Assembly (NCBI GenBank): GCA_021775425.1
Contig: JAJFHX010000004.1
Location: 186,001-250,000 of the forward strand
Reading direction: 5' to 3'
DNA: 64,000 nt
Origin: Hyphomicrobiales bacterium
GTDB lineage: Bacteria; Pseudomonadota; Alphaproteobacteria; Rhizobiales; HXMU1428-3
In this document: in pieces, positions 62,771 through 64,000 of the stretch
Position numbering within the stretch: position 1 is the first letter of the stretch
Layout of the letters: each line of letters opens with the position of its first letter
Made by a program: the position numbers and the translations under genes
Notes under the pieces: model-generated
The model's input: only the letters and a program-made list of their open reading frames with translations
What the model was told of the DNA's origin: nothing
Database searches by the model: none

Positions 62771-62996
62771 TATTTTTGATTAGGCTCATACTGCATAAAT
62801 TTTAGATACGAAGAAGGGAGCAAGCCCATTCTTGGTCCTTCATTTACCCACTTCGCAACCGGACTGGCTTGCGTACATGGCGGAGCGACTAGCGTAGCCC
62901 GGCGCGTTGCGCCGCATAGCGCGGTTGCTGGTAGGCGACTGAAGCGCCACAAAGATATAGCCTCGGCGCTTCAGCGCCGAAATAGCCGTGAAAGAG
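62771..62996 (-). repeat. Mosaic hairpin element, inverted right arm of second composite
   Basis: Nearly identical to 59642-59866, including the nested unit within hairpin 4 and the AT-rich linker TTATTTTTGATTAG. About four substitutions distinguish them over about 230 bp. It reaches the stop codon of the response-regulator gene. A 60-codon frame on the minus strand is present in both copies but is judged non-coding. Confidence 0.88.
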
Positions 62997-62998
62997 AA

Positions 62999-63679
62999 CT
63001 ATTTATCATTGCTCATTAGTTTAAAACCAATTCCCCGCACGGTTCTGATTTCGAGGTCGTTGGTGACGGCGTCGATTTTTTTGCGCAGGTAGCCGACATA
63101 AACATCGACCGCGTTGGATGTGATATCTGATGCCGGGCCCCAGGCGTTTTCGATGATGCGTTCGCGGCTGACCGTTTTGCCTGCATAGCGCATCAGATAT
63201 TCCAGAAGAGCGAATTCCCTTTGGGTCAGGTCTAGCAAGTGCTCGCCGATGCGGGCTTCATGGGCGGCGAGGTTCAGCGTTAGTGGTCCGATGTTCATTT
63301 CTTCGCCATCAATATTATTATTGGCGCGGCGCTGCATCACCTTGATGCGGGCCAGAAGCTCTTCAAAGGCGAAGGGCTTGGTTAAATAATCATCTGCGCC
63401 AACTTCAAAGCCGGATAGTTTTTCTTCAATGCTGTCTTTGGCGGTGAGCATGCAGATCGGCGTGGACACCCCCTGACCGCGCAGGGTGCGGCAAACGTCG
63501 CGGCCATCCATGTCCGGCAGCATCAGATCAAGGATGATGGCGTCATACTGATATGATCGCAGATATGCCAGAGCCTCTTCGCCAGTGGCTGTCCATTGCA
63601 CGCGCATGCCTTCTAATGTCAGGCCGCGTTCTACAAAACGGGCAATGCCTACATCATCTTCAACCAATAATACATTCAT
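62999..63679 (-). CDS. OmpR-family response regulator
   Basis: 226 aa. The receiver domain has the acidic pair (VEDD), the phospho-acceptor Asp in ILDLMLPDMDG (about residue 51), and the conserved Thr/Lys (MLTAKD, TKPF). The C-terminal winged helix reads LTQREFALLEYLMRYAG and VYVGYLRKKID...VRGIGFKL. It begins within the stop of the kinase gene (TAATG). The regulon is unknown; CusR- or QseB-like proteins are the nearest general type. Confidence 0.93.
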   Translation of the reverse strand: MNVLLVEDDVGIARFVERGLTLEGMRVQWTATGEEALAYLRSYQYDAIILDLMLPDMDGRDVCRTLRGQGVSTPICMLTAKDSIEEKLSGFEVGADDYLTKPFAFEELLARIKVMQRRANNNIDGEEMNIGPLTLNLAAHEARIGEHLLDLTQREFALLEYLMRYAGKTVSRERIIENAWGPASDITSNAVDVYVGYLRKKIDAVTNDLEIRTVRGIGFKLMSNDK

Positions 63680-64000
63680 TAGATCAAATTCACCTTTATG
63701 CTGATTTTTGCGCCAGTTTGCGGTTGATCGCTGGCAGCGGATTCTTCTTCTAGTCTTTTGTTATCGCTTCGATTTTCTGCCCATATCTGACCACCATGGC
63801 CGGTGACTATCCAATGTGCTATTGCAAGACCAAGGCCAGTTCCCTCGCGTTTCTGGCCTTCTTTTGCCTGATAGTATCTGTCAAAAATATGCGGCAGGGC
63901 TTCTTCCTCAATGCCGGGGCCTTCGTCCAGAACCTCTATGAGAGCCTGGCCGTCTTGCTCTTTGACTGTCACAGTAATGGTATCATCCGGTTTTGAGAAT
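63679..64000 (-). CDS. Sensor histidine kinase, C-terminal part (cut by window end)
   Basis: The last ~107 residues of a histidine kinase. The frame is open to the window edge, so the gene continues beyond it. Only the ATPase domain is visible: the G1 box LDEGPGIEEEALPHIFDRYY and the G2 box GTGLGLAIAHWIV. The sensor and His box are outside. It lies upstream of the response regulator on the same strand, giving the less common kinase-first order. Confidence 0.92.
   Translation of the reverse strand, partial: FSKPDDTITVTVKEQDGQALIEVLDEGPGIEEEALPHIFDRYYQAKEGQKREGTGLGLAIAHWIVTGHGGQIWAENRSDNKRLEEESAASDQPQTGAKISIKVNLI

Noticed and set aside
62770-62952. Second copy of the same 60-codon frame
   Set aside because: Same reason; conservation is explained by DNA-level duplication of the repeat.

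Overview
The window looks like chromosome of a free-living, probably marine or soil, alphaproteobacterium with GC content in the mid-40s by eye. Supporting signs are the initiator tRNA type, the neighbour set pyk / DUF1036 / N-formylglutamate amidohydrolase / DUF1244, an alphaproteobacterial C-P lyase locus with DUF1045 and a PhnZ-like HD protein, a CtrA-type TTAA-N7-TTAA site, and TAXI-type TRAP genes. No genus can be named. No phage, IS transposase, CRISPR array or recognisable defence system was seen.

Layout. 0-8.7 kb: hairpin repeats, a pabB-pabC fusion, tRNA-fMet, and a CusA/CusB copper efflux pair with a CopL-like secreted protein. 8.8-19.4 kb: a complete-looking phosphonate locus. phnCDE-DUF1045 runs rightward and phnGHIJKLM-(phnZ-like)-phnN runs leftward; the two converge and overlap, and a PhoB-type box lies at each outer end. 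19.6-25.1 kb: a lone arsenate reductase, then an envelope-lipid cluster (GT39, GT2, two PAP2 phosphatases, LAB-N protein). 25.3-29.6 kb: an RND adaptor and HAE1 pump. 29.7-41.4 kb: mixed housekeeping, sensory and metal genes (GFA, GhrA, VOC, multicopper oxidase, formyl-THF ligase, GGDEF-EAL, EamA, MCP, CDF, SDR). 41.4-51 kb: a LysR-controlled acyl-CoA dehydrogenase / CoA-transferase / MaoC hydratase / CitE-lyase operon resembling itaconate (rip/ict-ich-ccl) loci, facing a TAXI-TRAP transporter with UspA. 51.3-58.5 kb: TrpD2-like protein, LysM-BON protein, EF-hand protein, pyruvate kinase and its conserved neighbours, HugZ-like protein. 58.6-64 kb: DUF411 protein, a large cysteine-rich secreted repeat protein, and a histidine kinase/response regulator pair cut by the window end.

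The most unusual content is non-coding. A family of mosaic elements is made of short hairpins joined by constant linkers. Copies lie at 1-302, 53171-53440, 58617-58775, 59507-60100 and 62585-62996. Stem sequences differ between copies while base pairing is kept, modules are gained or lost as units, and in two near-identical copies a complete hairpin unit sits inside the loop of another hairpin. Two head-to-head composites of these elements flank the cysteine-rich protein gene.

Functional links: Pho boxes, C-P lyase, the phosphonate transporter and a candidate 2H-phosphoesterase replacement for PhnP form one phosphate-starvation unit. CusAB, multicopper oxidase and DUF411 point to copper handling. 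The CoA-ester operon and TRAP transporter may together take up and cleave a C5 dicarboxylate.
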